Shown one piece after another: positions 31,383 through 42,497 of a DNA stretch of 64,000 nt (position 1 is its first letter; each line of letters opens with the position of its first letter). Position numbers and translations under genes: made by a program. Origin of the DNA: an uncultured Clostridia bacterium (GTDB lineage Bacteria; Bacillota; Clostridia; TANB77; CAG-508); NCBI GenBank assembly GCA_947624655.1, contig CANQLH010000006.1, forward strand, positions 1-64,000. Direction: 5' to 3'. The notes beneath the pieces were generated by a model that ran no database searches, was not told the DNA's origin, and worked only from the letters and a program-made list of their open reading frames with translations.

Positions 31383-32333
31383 TTATCTATGACTATAATA
31401 CTCAAAAATATTATCTATTTCATCCTCTGTTTTAGCTTTCAAATTATATTTTTCATAATTACTCAAATTATTGTATCTATTCATAAAATGTAGTAGTGCT
31501 TTCTTTTTTCTTTCTTCATTTTCTATATTGTTAGAATAAGCTTGTTCTAATGTATATTTAACTAAGTATAAAGTTGACCTAAGCAAAGCATACTCTTTGT
31601 ATATTTCAACATCTTCTAATAATTTTTTTACATTACCTATGTATTTTTCTTTTAACTTTTTAATGAAGTATTTTTCATCACTTTCTGTATATGTCATTTG
31701 ATATATATGAAAAGCTATATCATACGCTATATCTCCCATACACGCCTGTTCCCAATCAATGTAAAATACATTTCCATTGTTTAAAACAACATTCTTTTTA
31801 TTCCTATCTCCGTGTATTACAGACATTTTTCTATTATTGTCAATCTTATCTATCTTACCATATATTTTTTCCATTATGTCCTTATGAATATTAAATTCTT
31901 CATATAACTCACTTAGTTCGTCATAATAATTACAGAAAACATTTTCTGTATTTTTACAATAAAATTTGAAAAATGATTTATTATCTTCCCATTCAGAATA
32001 ATGCTTCAATTGTTCATCTTGCAACCTAGACATATAACAAATTTGCTCTACAATTTGGTCAATGATGTTTTTGTCTATTTCTGCATAATCTTTGTATACA
32101 TCTGATAATACATCACCTGAAATGTATTCTTGAATATTACATTCATCATCTTTATATACAAGCTTTGGAACTTGTATATCATACTTTTGTAATATCTCTA
32201 TAACTTCACTTTCTGGTATTAAACAATAATACTCTTGTGTTACACCACATTTTCTTGCATAACGAATTACATACTTTTGATTATCTTTTTCAATTATTTT
32301 GCAGTGTCTACTCCATGTATCAAGTACTGCCAT
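31383..32333 (-). CDS. Aminoglycoside phosphotransferase / choline-kinase-like protein
   Basis: VIHGDRNKKNVVLNNGNVFYIDWEQA; start taken at MAVLDTWS. Confidence 0.82.
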   Translation of the reverse strand: MAVLDTWSRHCKIIEKDNQKYVIRYARKCGVTQEYYCLIPESEVIEILQKYDIQVPKLVYKDDECNIQEYISGDVLSDVYKDYAEIDKNIIDQIVEQICYMSRLQDEQLKHYSEWEDNKSFFKFYCKNTENVFCNYYDELSELYEEFNIHKDIMEKIYGKIDKIDNNRKMSVIHGDRNKKNVVLNNGNVFYIDWEQACMGDIAYDIAFHIYQMTYTESDEKYFIKKLKEKYIGNVKKLLEDVEIYKEYALLRSTLYLVKYTLEQAYSNNIENEERKKKALLHFMNRYNNLSNYEKYNLKAKTEDEIDNIFEYYSHR

Positions 32334-32377
32334 GTTTTTCTCCTTGTTATATTTTTCTAGATAACATATTAACACAA

Positions 32378-32415
32378 AAGCAAATAATTAGCAAGGCTAA
32401 CTATTTGCTTTTCTT
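32378..32415 (-). terminator. Stem-loop at the 3' end of the MMPL gene
   Basis: agcaaataattagcaaggctaactatttgct. Confidence 0.45.
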
Positions 32416-35400
32416 TACTATTAATTTATCACAACATGCTAGAACTGCTGGCAATAATGTCAAAATTAAGATTGTTGAACACAAAGTTCCTTCTGAAATT
32501 GTTTTACATATCTTTGCTGCAATAGCTGAAGCAAAGTTTGCTATAATTAAAGTTACTATAATAAGTATCGAACTTGAAGTTAGTATTGTGTTAATTGACT
32601 TATTATATGAGTCAATAATAGACTCTTTTATTCCCTCACTTTCTCTATGTTCAAGGTAATATGATGTATAAAGAATCGCATAGTCAATAGTTGCACCCAT
32701 TAATATACTTTGAACAATAAGTATTGCAATAAAATATACATTTTCTCCTATAATTGATAATATTCCCATTGTTAAATAAACTGCTGTCTGTATTGTTAAT
32801 ACTAGTATAATAGGGATAGTAATTGATTTAAAAGTGAAAGCAACTACTATAAATATTGCTACCATTGTTATAACTGTTATTAAGTTTAGTTCATTATCAA
32901 AAGTTTGGCTCATCTCATAAGCCATAGGAGAATCTCCTATTATATAGAATTCTTGCAATTCTTCACTTAGCATATCTTTTGTATTTTGTATAAATCCAAA
33001 AGTTTCCTCATTTTCTGGTGCAAATGTTGTATTTAATACTATTCTTGAATATTTATCTCCTATTAACATTTCTCTTGCATCTTCTATATCTGTTTTTGCT
33101 TCTACTATATCATTCCTCATATCATCTTCTATAAAATCTGTAAATCTTTCATCTTGTAATATATCATCATTTAGATAGTTCACAAATTGTTCTACTGTCA
33201 TTTGCCATTCGTCATTATATTCTTTACTGCTTCCATAATATGTATAAAGCATTTTTACAGTATTTTCTTCTACGTCATTACTTAACTTACTAAGAATAAC
33301 AAATATCTCATCTGAGGTGTATTTAGTTTTATTTGTCGTAGCCTTCATAATGCTATTTACTGTATTTAACTTTGATATTTTATCCTCATCAAAATTACTT
33401 GAATATTCTTTATTTGTAACTACGTCTTTAAGTAGGAAATCAACAAAGTCTTTTAATGACAAACTTGGATTTTTGTTTATATATTTAAAGTTATATAAAC
33501 CATAAAGCAAATTTGTATCATCTTTATTAGTTCCCAATAATGCAGATATTTCTGTGCTATTATATTTTTTATTATTCATAACTCCACTCATAACAGTTTG
33601 AATTAAACTTAAGTTTTTAATAGTATTATCTGTCATTTTATTTGAAAGTGTACTATCTTTCTTATGTGCAAGTACAAAATTTACAAATTCTTGTGGAGTC
33701 AATTTTGTGTTATTTTTACTTGAAACATATAGAGTATATATATTCTTTGTACTGCTTACATCTATGCCTATTATTTTAGAAATATCTTGATAAGTATAGC
33801 TTTTATTATTAATCGTACTTGTCATGATAGTAGATAATAGCTGTAACTGTTGTTTTGTAGCATTATCAAGGCTTTTTCCTGTTTCTTTACTATTTAATAT
33901 TATGTTTACAAACTCATAAGGTGTAGCTGTCCATTTATCCGTATTTCCTTTCATAAAATCAATTAAATTATATAGCTGATACATCTGTTTTATATCTATG
34001 CTTAATATTTCTGACATTTCAGTAGCTGTATATTTAGTTGTATCACTAAGTAACTTAGGATTTGACATTATTTTTTCTAAGTTAGTTGTATCTACACCAC
34101 TTAAGTAGTTTGTTTTAGATTTTATTTCACTTACATTTTTTATAAATTCTGATATTGTATATTTGCTTTCATTTTTTTGATTACTATATTTTAAAAGTAA
34201 AATTTGGTCAACTGCTTCTTTGTCTATACCTAACAAATTAGATAATTCCTTAGAATTTATTTCTTTTTTTATTGTATTAGTATTACTAAATGTAGATAGC
34301 AACTTTATATTTTGCACCATCTTTTCATCAAAACTATTTGAATAATTTTTATTACTTAGTACATTGTTTAATACAAAGTTTGAAAATTCTGAAATCGTCA
34401 TTTTTACATTTATTTCATTTAATGAAATATAATATTTATATAGTTCCTCTGCTGTTTTACTATCAATTTCAAATAATTTTGCCATTTGGCTACTTGTAAT
34501 TTTATTTTGTATAGTTTTCTTATTCGTAAATTTTGATAATGTATTTAGCTTAGTTTTATTTTCATTACTAATTTTAGATGAATATTTTTTATTTGTTAAG
34601 ACATCTTTATTCATAAAATCAATAAACTCATTTAAAGTAATTTTTGTACTGCTGTTTTTAGAAAGATAATATATAAAAAGATCATCTACTTGGCTTTTGT
34701 CAATATCTAATATATTTGCTATATCTTTAGCATCTCTTTTTTTATTCATAGAAGCATCTGTAACAAAGTTTTTTAGTCTTGTTATATCTTTTTTAGTTTT
34801 TTCATCTATCTTTTCATTAGTTTTCTCATTACTATAAGCTTCATCCTCAATAAAATTGATAAATTCATTAAATGTCATAGTGTTGTTTCTGTCTTGATTA
34901 TAATAGTCATAATATACAATTTTTAATAAATAATCTTCTACTTCTGTATCAGAACCTAAATCATTTAATTTACTATTTAGTTTATCAAATGGTAGCTTTT
35001 CATTTATTGTATTGCCATATGCTAATACTTCATCTATTTTTTCTTCATTTTCGAGTCTTTCTAAATACTTTGAAGCTTTCTCTTCATCTTCGTTTTTATA
35101 TATGATTGCCATTTGATTATTCTCTGTAAATACATTACTTATCTCATCTGACCTACTATCCGTATAATCAATTCCTAAATTTCCTTTTAACATAAAGCTT
35201 GCAATAAATACAATAAGAAATATTGGAACTGAGATATATCTTATCTTATAACTAAACTTACCTAGTTTGCCTAATTTAATATTAGGACTTTTCTTTTTTG
35301 TTTTTACTATCCATTTATCAAACATTAGTATTAATGCTGGAAGTACAAAGAAGATACTAATTAAGCTGAATAATACGCCCTTTGCTAAAACAAATCCTAA

Positions 35401-36243
35401 GTCTTTTCCAATTGTAAAACTCATAAACACTAAAGCTAAAAGTCCAACTATAGTTGTAACTGAACTACTTGATATGGCTTGGAATGCCTTATATAAAGCA
35501 TTTTTCATTGCCTTAACTTTGTCTTTTTCTGCTTTCTTTTCTTGGTCATATCTATTCATTAGCATTATTGAATAATCCATTGATAATGCCATTTGAAGTA
35601 TTGCTGCTATTGAGTCTGTAATATTGGATACATTTTGAAATATAATATTTGTTCCTTTGTTTAAAACTACTGCCATCAGTATAGATGTTAAAAATAAAAA
35701 TGGCTCTACATATGATTCACACATTATAATTAGAATAATAAGTGCACAAAAAACTGCAAGTGCAACAATCCAAAATGGTAGGACTGATTTATTATCTTCT
35801 GATATGCCTCCGCTTGTGTAAATTGTATAATCTTTATATTTTTCTGTTATTCGATTATATACATCTTTTGCAATCTCCGAATCAGCTTCGTCATCTACTG
35901 TAATAACATACAATGTGTAATTTTCTTTGTTATATTTTTCAGTATCATCATAATCTACACTGTCTATCCCTTCTACTTTCTCTAATTCGTCTTTTATCTT
36001 TAGTTTTTCTTCATCTAATAAGTTTTCAAACATTAAATTTAGTGTGCTTGTTTCTGTTCCTGAAAATTGTTCTTCCATAATATCCATGCCGATTCTTGTT
36101 TCTGACGTGTCAGGCAAATATTCAGCAATGTCGTGATTAATCTTTACTTTCGACGAAGCAACTGCTGAAATTATTGTAAGAACAATAAATAGAAACAAAA
36201 TAAAATGTCTCTTGTTTATTATGAAATCTGTAAGTTTTCTCAA
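32401..36243 (-). CDS. MMPL/RND-family transporter with a large repeat-containing extracytoplasmic loop
   Basis: Two MMPL TM bundles separated by ~650 aa of repeated [ML]T..EF..F units. Confidence 0.88.
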   Translation of the reverse strand: MRKLTDFIINKRHFILFLFIVLTIISAVASSKVKINHDIAEYLPDTSETRIGMDIMEEQFSGTETSTLNLMFENLLDEEKLKIKDELEKVEGIDSVDYDDTEKYNKENYTLYVITVDDEADSEIAKDVYNRITEKYKDYTIYTSGGISEDNKSVLPFWIVALAVFCALIILIIMCESYVEPFLFLTSILMAVVLNKGTNIIFQNVSNITDSIAAILQMALSMDYSIMLMNRYDQEKKAEKDKVKAMKNALYKAFQAISSSSVTTIVGLLALVFMSFTIGKDLGFVLAKGVLFSLISIFFVLPALILMFDKWIVKTKKKSPNIKLGKLGKFSYKIRYISVPIFLIVFIASFMLKGNLGIDYTDSRSDEISNVFTENNQMAIIYKNEDEEKASKYLERLENEEKIDEVLAYGNTINEKLPFDKLNSKLNDLGSDTEVEDYLLKIVYYDYYNQDRNNTMTFNEFINFIEDEAYSNEKTNEKIDEKTKKDITRLKNFVTDASMNKKRDAKDIANILDIDKSQVDDLFIYYLSKNSSTKITLNEFIDFMNKDVLTNKKYSSKISNENKTKLNTLSKFTNKKTIQNKITSSQMAKLFEIDSKTAEELYKYYISLNEINVKMTISEFSNFVLNNVLSNKNYSNSFDEKMVQNIKLLSTFSNTNTIKKEINSKELSNLLGIDKEAVDQILLLKYSNQKNESKYTISEFIKNVSEIKSKTNYLSGVDTTNLEKIMSNPKLLSDTTKYTATEMSEILSIDIKQMYQLYNLIDFMKGNTDKWTATPYEFVNIILNSKETGKSLDNATKQQLQLLSTIMTSTINNKSYTYQDISKIIGIDVSSTKNIYTLYVSSKNNTKLTPQEFVNFVLAHKKDSTLSNKMTDNTIKNLSLIQTVMSGVMNNKKYNSTEISALLGTNKDDTNLLYGLYNFKYINKNPSLSLKDFVDFLLKDVVTNKEYSSNFDEDKISKLNTVNSIMKATTNKTKYTSDEIFVILSKLSNDVEENTVKMLYTYYGSSKEYNDEWQMTVEQFVNYLNDDILQDERFTDFIEDDMRNDIVEAKTDIEDAREMLIGDKYSRIVLNTTFAPENEETFGFIQNTKDMLSEELQEFYIIGDSPMAYEMSQTFDNELNLITVITMVAIFIVVAFTFKSITIPIILVLTIQTAVYLTMGILSIIGENVYFIAILIVQSILMGATIDYAILYTSYYLEHRESEGIKESIIDSYNKSINTILTSSSILIIVTLIIANFASAIAAKICKTISEGTLCSTILILTLLPAVLACCDKLIVKKSK

Positions 36244-36424
36244 CGTAAATCCTTCCTTTCTTTTTAAACCGCATTATATTATACTCTCTTTATCTATATA
36301 ATGGAAGTATAACTTTAATGGAAGTGTCTAAATTTGTACACATTTGTTGATATTGTCTTTATCTTTTAGTAATACTGTGTTATAATATTATATATATTAT
36401 TTTTATTGTAGAAAGGATGCAATT

Positions 36425-36973
36425 ATGAAAGTACAATGTCTAAATTCTTCTTCAATCAAAACAAGAAATCTAATAAAGAAAACTTTTGCAGAATTGATTA
36501 ATGAGAAAAAAGAATTAGAAAAAATAACAGTTACAGAATTAGTTAAAAGAGCAGAACTAACTAGAAGTACATTTTATACCCATTATGATAATATATATGA
36601 AGTTGCACATGACTATGAGTTACAAACAATAGAGCTTTTATGTAGTGAAGATTTGAAACTTCATTCAAAACAAGACATTATAGATTATTTTGATAATATT
36701 ATAAAGTGTCTAAAAGATAATGAAGAAACATATAAATTGCTTTTATCAGCTAATGAATCACTTTTATTTCTTGAGAAGTTAAAAAAAATTGCAAGTTATA
36801 AAATATATAATGCTTTAAAAGATGATTATATGGATAAATATCTTGAACTTAATATTTCGTTTTTTATGAATGGAATTTTAATGGAGGTTTTAAAATACTT
36901 TAGAAATGAGAGTTCATATTCTCTTGATGAGTTATTATTTAATATGAAAAGATGGTTTGAGAAAATTTTTTAA
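36425..36973 (+). CDS. TetR-family regulator
   Basis: TRNLIKKTFAELINEKKELEKITVTELVKRAELTRSTFYTHYDN; divergent from the MMPL gene. Confidence 0.9.
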   Translation: MKVQCLNSSSIKTRNLIKKTFAELINEKKELEKITVTELVKRAELTRSTFYTHYDNIYEVAHDYELQTIELLCSEDLKLHSKQDIIDYFDNIIKCLKDNEETYKLLLSANESLLFLEKLKKIASYKIYNALKDDYMDKYLELNISFFMNGILMEVLKYFRNESSYSLDELLFNMKRWFEKIF

Positions 36974-37118
36974 GATTTTACAGTTCCCACTTATTGGTAG
37001 GGTTCACCTGATTTTAACTGTAAATAGATATTTATTATCTATTTTTATTATATTCATTATATCCTCTTTTTATTCTATTGTCAATCATTTCACAACATTT
37101 GTGAAAATTTTGTGATTT

Positions 37119-37160
37119 TTAGCACTCTAGTATTGACTTTGCTAATGTAAGTGCTATAAT
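37119..37160 (+). promoter_or_regulatory. Vegetative promoter with an overlapping CIRCE-like operator
   Basis: TTAGCACTC-TAGTATTGA-CTTTGCTAA (perfect left half, partial right half); TTGACT-16-TATAAT; upstream of hsp20. Confidence 0.6.
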
Positions 37161-37258
37161 AATTTACGTAAAGAGAAAAAATCTTTACATAAGTTATAAT
37201 GTGCTTGCCAATAATATATGGTATAGGCAAATTATAAAAAGAAAGGAAGTAGGTTTAT

Positions 37259-37684
37259 ATGATGATGATACCTAGAAAAAGAAATGATTTTAATTTATTG
37301 GAGGATATGTTTGAAGTTGATCCGTTTTTTTCAAGAGAAACAAGCAAAGTTATGCAGACTGATATTGAAGAAAAACATGATAAATATTTAATCACAATTG
37401 ACTTACCTGGATATGAAAAAGAAAACATCAGAATTGATATTGAAGACGGATATTTAAACGTCCATGCTAAAGTTGATTCAAGAAATGATGAAGAAGAAAA
37501 AGGAAAATTTGTAAGAAAAGAAAGATACTTTGGAGAATGTTCGAGAAGCTTCTATGTTGGAGATGATATAACAGAAACTGACATTAAAGCATCTTTCAAA
37601 AACGGAATTTTAAAATTGGAAATTCCTAAAAAGGAAGAAAAGAAAGCTATTCCTGAGAAAAAGTATATAGAAATAGGCGATTAA
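37259..37684 (+). CDS. Hsp20 small heat shock protein
   Basis: Alpha-crystallin fold: YLITIDLPGYEKENIRIDIEDGYL...FKNGILKLEIPK. Confidence 0.95.
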   Translation: MMMIPRKRNDFNLLEDMFEVDPFFSRETSKVMQTDIEEKHDKYLITIDLPGYEKENIRIDIEDGYLNVHAKVDSRNDEEEKGKFVRKERYFGECSRSFYVGDDITETDIKASFKNGILKLEIPKKEEKKAIPEKKYIEIGD

Positions 37685-37695
37685 TATAGTAAAAA

Positions 37696-37727
37696 AGAAG
37701 TAAGAAAAATCTTACTTCTTTTTATTT
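37696..37727 (+). terminator. Rho-independent terminator of hsp20
   Basis: aagaagtaag-aaaaat-cttacttctttttattt. Confidence 0.85.
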
Positions 37728-37740
37728 CGATATAACTTTT

Positions 37741-39714
37741 TTATATACTCTTTACATATTCACATATTATATTCGCTGTCTTTTCTGCTCCAATAGACGA
37801 ATCAATGCATAAATCATAATTTTGTGGTTTTCCAAAATCTCTTCCTGCAACCATTCTATAATAACTTGCTCTTGCCTTATCCGATTTTTCCATATTTTTA
37901 GTTGCATCTTTCTTCGAATCTTTATACATTTCCATAATTTTAGAAACTCTATATTCCTTTGGTGCATAAATAAATATTTTACGTAAATTTTTATTATCTC
38001 TCAGTACATAATCTGCTGCTCTTCCTACAATAACACAAGAACCATTTTCAGCAATCATTTTGATTACCTTTTCCTGTGCTTGTATTGCATATTGGACTGG
38101 TGATGTGCTCATATATAGATTGTATAATCTATCAGCATTGTAGTTTATATCAGATACAAATTCCTTATCTAGTCCACTTTCTTTTGCAGCTATTGCTGTC
38201 ATTTCTTTATAATAATAAGGAATCCCCAATTTCTTAGAAACTAATTCTCCTATGTATTTTCCCTGACTTCCATGTTCACGACTTATAGTAATGATAACTC
38301 CACTTTTCGAAGGCTTAATAGCTGTTTTTATATCATTCTCCTTTGTCTTTTCGCTTCCTAATTTTCTAAAGAATGCAACAACTAATACAGATGTAACTAT
38401 TATTCCTATTGCATCAGCTATTGGTGCTGACCACAAAACCCCTTTTATTCCTAAAAAGTTAGGAAATATGATAACAAGTGGAACAAAACATATAATATCT
38501 CTTGTAAGTGATATTATAGCTGATTTGAGAGGTTTTCCTACTGCTTGGAAAAATATAGATGTCATCTTTATTGTACATGTAAATGTGATAAACATTAAGA
38601 AAATTCTAAATGTCATTACTGCAAACTCCATATACAATTCTGATTCAGTACCAAATATTCTTATAACTAATTCTGGGAATGTTTCAAATATTAATGTACT
38701 AATAAGTCCTATAACAATTGTGAATAGTAGCACAGTTTTAAATGTTTTTCTAACTCTATCATAATTTTTAGCACCATAATTGTACCCTAAAATTGGCTGT
38801 GCTCCTAAAATAATTCCTACAATAATATTTATAACTATCGTAAAAACTTTCATACAAATACCTATTACTGCAATAGGTATATCCGCTCCATATTTTGACA
38901 TAGCCCCATATTTAGCAAGCATAATATTGCATACTAAAGAAATGATAACAATAGACATTTGAGTTATAAATGTTGATACTCCCAATTTAATAACATTACT
39001 AAATAACTTTATATCCATTCTAAAGCTCTCTAAGCATAATCTAAATGTTTTTGTTCTAAAGAAATATACAACTGAAATAATAAAAGTTAAAATCTGTCCA
39101 ATTATTGTAGCCCATGCTGCTCCTTGTATTCCCCATTTAAGCCCAAATATAAATACTGGATCTAATATAATATTTGTAATTGCTCCTGCAAGTGTAGCAC
39201 ACATTGAAAAGGCTGGAGAGCCATCTGCTCTTATGATTGCACTCATAGTATTACCTAGCATATAAATTGGAATTGCTGATAATATAATTGTAAAATAATC
39301 TTTTGCAAGAATTATTGTCTCACTAGATGCCCCAAATAAAAATAGTAATTTTTCCATAAAAATAAAGCCTAATATTACAAATAAAATGCTTATGATGAAA
39401 GTAACTAAAATACTGTTGCCTACTGCTTTATGTGCACTCTTTGTGTCTTTTCTTCCTTGACATAGAGATATAAAAGCTGCCGCTCCATCTCCAAAGCACC
39501 AAGCAAATGCAACAGAAATAATAGTAATCGGAAATACTATCGTTGTTGCAGCATTTCCTAAATAACCTAATTCACTATTTCCAATAAAGATTTGATCTAC
39601 TATATTGTATAAAGATGTAATTAAAAGTGATAAAATACACGGAATAGAGAATTTTAATAATAATTTTGAAATTTTTTCTTCGCCTAAATATTTATTGTCC
39701 TCTTGATTTTCCAT
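37741..39714 (-). CDS. MATE-family transporter fused to a cytidylate-kinase-like domain
   Basis: About 450 aa MATE core followed by ITISREHGSQGKYIGELVSKKLGIPYY...CVIVGRAADYVL. Confidence 0.9.
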   Translation of the reverse strand: MENQEDNKYLGEEKISKLLLKFSIPCILSLLITSLYNIVDQIFIGNSELGYLGNAATTIVFPITIISVAFAWCFGDGAAAFISLCQGRKDTKSAHKAVGNSILVTFIISILFVILGFIFMEKLLFLFGASSETIILAKDYFTIILSAIPIYMLGNTMSAIIRADGSPAFSMCATLAGAITNIILDPVFIFGLKWGIQGAAWATIIGQILTFIISVVYFFRTKTFRLCLESFRMDIKLFSNVIKLGVSTFITQMSIVIISLVCNIMLAKYGAMSKYGADIPIAVIGICMKVFTIVINIIVGIILGAQPILGYNYGAKNYDRVRKTFKTVLLFTIVIGLISTLIFETFPELVIRIFGTESELYMEFAVMTFRIFLMFITFTCTIKMTSIFFQAVGKPLKSAIISLTRDIICFVPLVIIFPNFLGIKGVLWSAPIADAIGIIVTSVLVVAFFRKLGSEKTKENDIKTAIKPSKSGVIITISREHGSQGKYIGELVSKKLGIPYYYKEMTAIAAKESGLDKEFVSDINYNADRLYNLYMSTSPVQYAIQAQEKVIKMIAENGSCVIVGRAADYVLRDNKNLRKIFIYAPKEYRVSKIMEMYKDSKKDATKNMEKSDKARASYYRMVAGRDFGKPQNYDLCIDSSIGAEKTANIICEYVKSI

Positions 39715-39799
39715 TTGGATCCTCCTATTTTTTTATTTTGTCTTTCGCTATATTTTTGCTTTAAAATACGGGGAATTTATTTATAAAGGCAAAAAAACA

Positions 39800-39829
39800 A
39801 GCATACAATTTCGTCAGAAATTATATGCT
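39800..39829. terminator. Stem-loop between the P-ATPase and MATE genes
   Basis: agcatacaatttcgtcagaaattatatgct. Confidence 0.45.
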
Positions 39830-39912
39830 TTATAAGCTGTTTCGACTGTAATATTATACATTTTTTGAAAAAATTTTTCAAGAATAATTTTTGAAATTTT
39901 TTAAATTTCTTT

Positions 39913-41752
39913 CTACTTCACTCTTAATACCCTTAACGCATTTATTACAGCAATTACAGAAACTCCAACATCTGCAAATACAGCCTCCCACATAGTTGCT
40001 ATTCCAAATGCACTTAATATAAGCACAAGTACCTTCACAAAAATTGCAAATATTATATTTTCTTTAACAATTCTCATCGTTCTCTTTGATAGATTAATAG
40101 CGTTTACTATTTTTGAAGGTTCATCAGTCATAAGCACAATATCCGCCGCTTCTATCGCTGCATCTGATCCAACTCCTCCCATTGCTATACCTATATCAGA
40201 GATTGCTAGAACTGGTGCATCATTTATTCCGGTCTCCTACAAATGCAAGCTTGCCATTCTTACTCTTTTCCTTAAGCAAACTTTCTACCTTTTCTACTTT
40301 GCCATCTGGTAAAAGCTCTGCAAATACTTTGTCTACGCCTAATTTGTCAGCAACACTTTCGCTAACATTTTTCCTATCTCCTGTTAGCATTACTACTTGC
40401 TTTACATTATTCTTCTTTAAACTATTTATAGCTTCCTTTGAATCTTCTTTTATTTTATCAGAAATTACTATATAGCCTGAAAATCTTCCATCTATTGCAA
40501 CATATACTATTGTGCCTACATCATCAGATTTTGTATATTTTATTTGCCTTTCATCCATTAGTTTCTCATTTCCAACTTGCACATCTTTGCTTCCAATCTT
40601 AGCCTCAATTCCTCTTCCAGATAGTTCTTCTACCTTAGCAATTCGCCCTTCATCTATCTCTTTGTTATATGCTTTCTTAATAGATAAAGATATAGGGTGG
40701 TTCGAATAATTTTCGCTATATGCTGTGATTTCTAAAAGTTCTTCTTTGCTTATACCTATTGCTTCAACTTTTTGAACCTCAAATACACCTTCTGTTAGTG
40801 TCCCAGTTTTGTCAAATACTACTATTTCTGTATCAGCTAGCCCCTCTAAGTAGTTTCCTCCTTTTATTAAAACTCCCATTTTAGATGCTCCACCTATTCC
40901 ACCAAAAAAGCTAAGTGGTATTGAAATAACTAATGCACAAGGGCAAGATACTACAAGAAATGATAACGCTCTATATATCCATATAGAAAAATCTTCTCCC
41001 TTTATTACAAGTGGTGGTATTATTGCAAGAATTACTGCAATAGCTACTACTATTGGTGTATAGTATTTAGCAAATTTTGTAATAAAGTTCTCTGCTTTTG
41101 ATTTCTTATTTGCTGCATTTTGAACTAAATCTAATATTTTGCTTACCGTAGATTCTCCATATTCTTTCGTTACTTTTATCTTTATAACACAATTTAAGTT
41201 TATACATCCACTTAAAACTTCTTCCCCTTCTATTATGCTTCGTGGTAAAGCTTCGCCTGTTAATGCTTTTGTATCAAGACTTGATTTTCCTTCTATTACA
41301 TACCCGTCTAATGGAACTTTTTCTCCTGGTTTTACGACAATTACTTCATCTAATTTTACATCATTAGGATTAACCTTTTGAACTTTTCCATCTCTTTCTA
41401 CATTTGCATAATCAGGTCTTATATCCATCAAGTTTGAAATTGAGTCTTTTGATTTATCCACAGCATAATCTTGGAATAGTTCCCCAACTTGATAAAATAA
41501 CATAACTGCAACTGCTTCTGGATACTCTCCTATTAAAAATGCTCCTATTGTTGCAACTGTCATTAAAAAATTCTCATCAAAAACTTTTCCCTTAGTAATA
41601 TTTTCTATTGCTTCTTTTATTACTCCAAAACCAACAATTATATATGAGATTATATATAATGTATTATTTATCCATTCATTACCAAAATTTATTAAAAGTG
41701 CTATAAAAAATAATATAGCAGATATTATGACCTTAATTGTTTCTTTCTTCAT
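39913..41752 (-). CDS. Heavy-metal (Zn/Cd-type) P1B ATPase (reconstructed through a +1 shift at 40231)
   Basis: ORFs 40220..41752 and 39913..40182 join as [40 protein letters not shown]; 1840 bp = 3x613+1. Confidence 0.93.
40229..40231 (-). other. CGG +1 frameshift site (gac C gga, GD|GINDAP)
   Basis: Extra C inside the invariant P-ATPase hinge motif. Confidence 0.92.
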
Positions 41753-41772
41753 ATTCCTTTACCCCAAACCTT

Positions 41773-42420
41773 TTATTTTTTCATTATAAATTTATTAATC
41801 ACACTTATATATATAACTAGATAAGATATTGCAACAAAAAAGCCTGCTAGTACATCACTTGTATAATGCACTCCTAAATAAATTCTACTAACACCTATCA
41901 AAACAATTAATACACCTAATATTGTAATTAATGACCATTTTAAGTATTTATTTTTTACATATTTATATATTAGATAAATTATAAATCCATAAAATGCCAT
42001 ACTAACCATAGAATGACTTGATGGGAAACTATATCCACTCTCATCAATTAACCTATATTCAGTTGGTCTAGGCCTCTGTAAAATGTTTTTTAACAATGAA
42101 TTTACTCCCCAAGCTATTGCTAAATTAGCACATACTGCTATTCCAATTCTCTTATTTTTTATTACTATTAACAGAACTACTGAAATCATAATCAAACAAA
42201 TAGCTCCACCAAAATTTGTAATTATTTTTGCTATTGGTATTGTAAAGTCTGATATTAGGTATGTAGATATTATTTTATATCCAATTATATCTCTTTTCAT
42301 AATTTCATTATGAAATACTTCTTCTGCTAATTCTAAAAAGCATATTACACAAATAAACAATATAATCCATTTTAAATTTTTTATTATAAGTTCTTTTATT
42401 TTCTCCCCATTTATCTTCAT
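41773..42420 (-). CDS. PAP2-family phosphatase
   Basis: LLKNILQRPRP...SFPSSHSM...SRIYLGVHYTSDVLAG. Confidence 0.9.
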   Translation of the reverse strand: MKINGEKIKELIIKNLKWIILFICVICFLELAEEVFHNEIMKRDIIGYKIISTYLISDFTIPIAKIITNFGGAICLIMISVVLLIVIKNKRIGIAVCANLAIAWGVNSLLKNILQRPRPTEYRLIDESGYSFPSSHSMVSMAFYGFIIYLIYKYVKNKYLKWSLITILGVLIVLIGVSRIYLGVHYTSDVLAGFFVAISYLVIYISVINKFIMKK

Positions 42421-42497
42421 CTGTTACCCTTTCGTGCTTCTAAAACTTTTATATTTAGTTTATTATTTACAATATATTATCGTTTCTTATTTAATTA

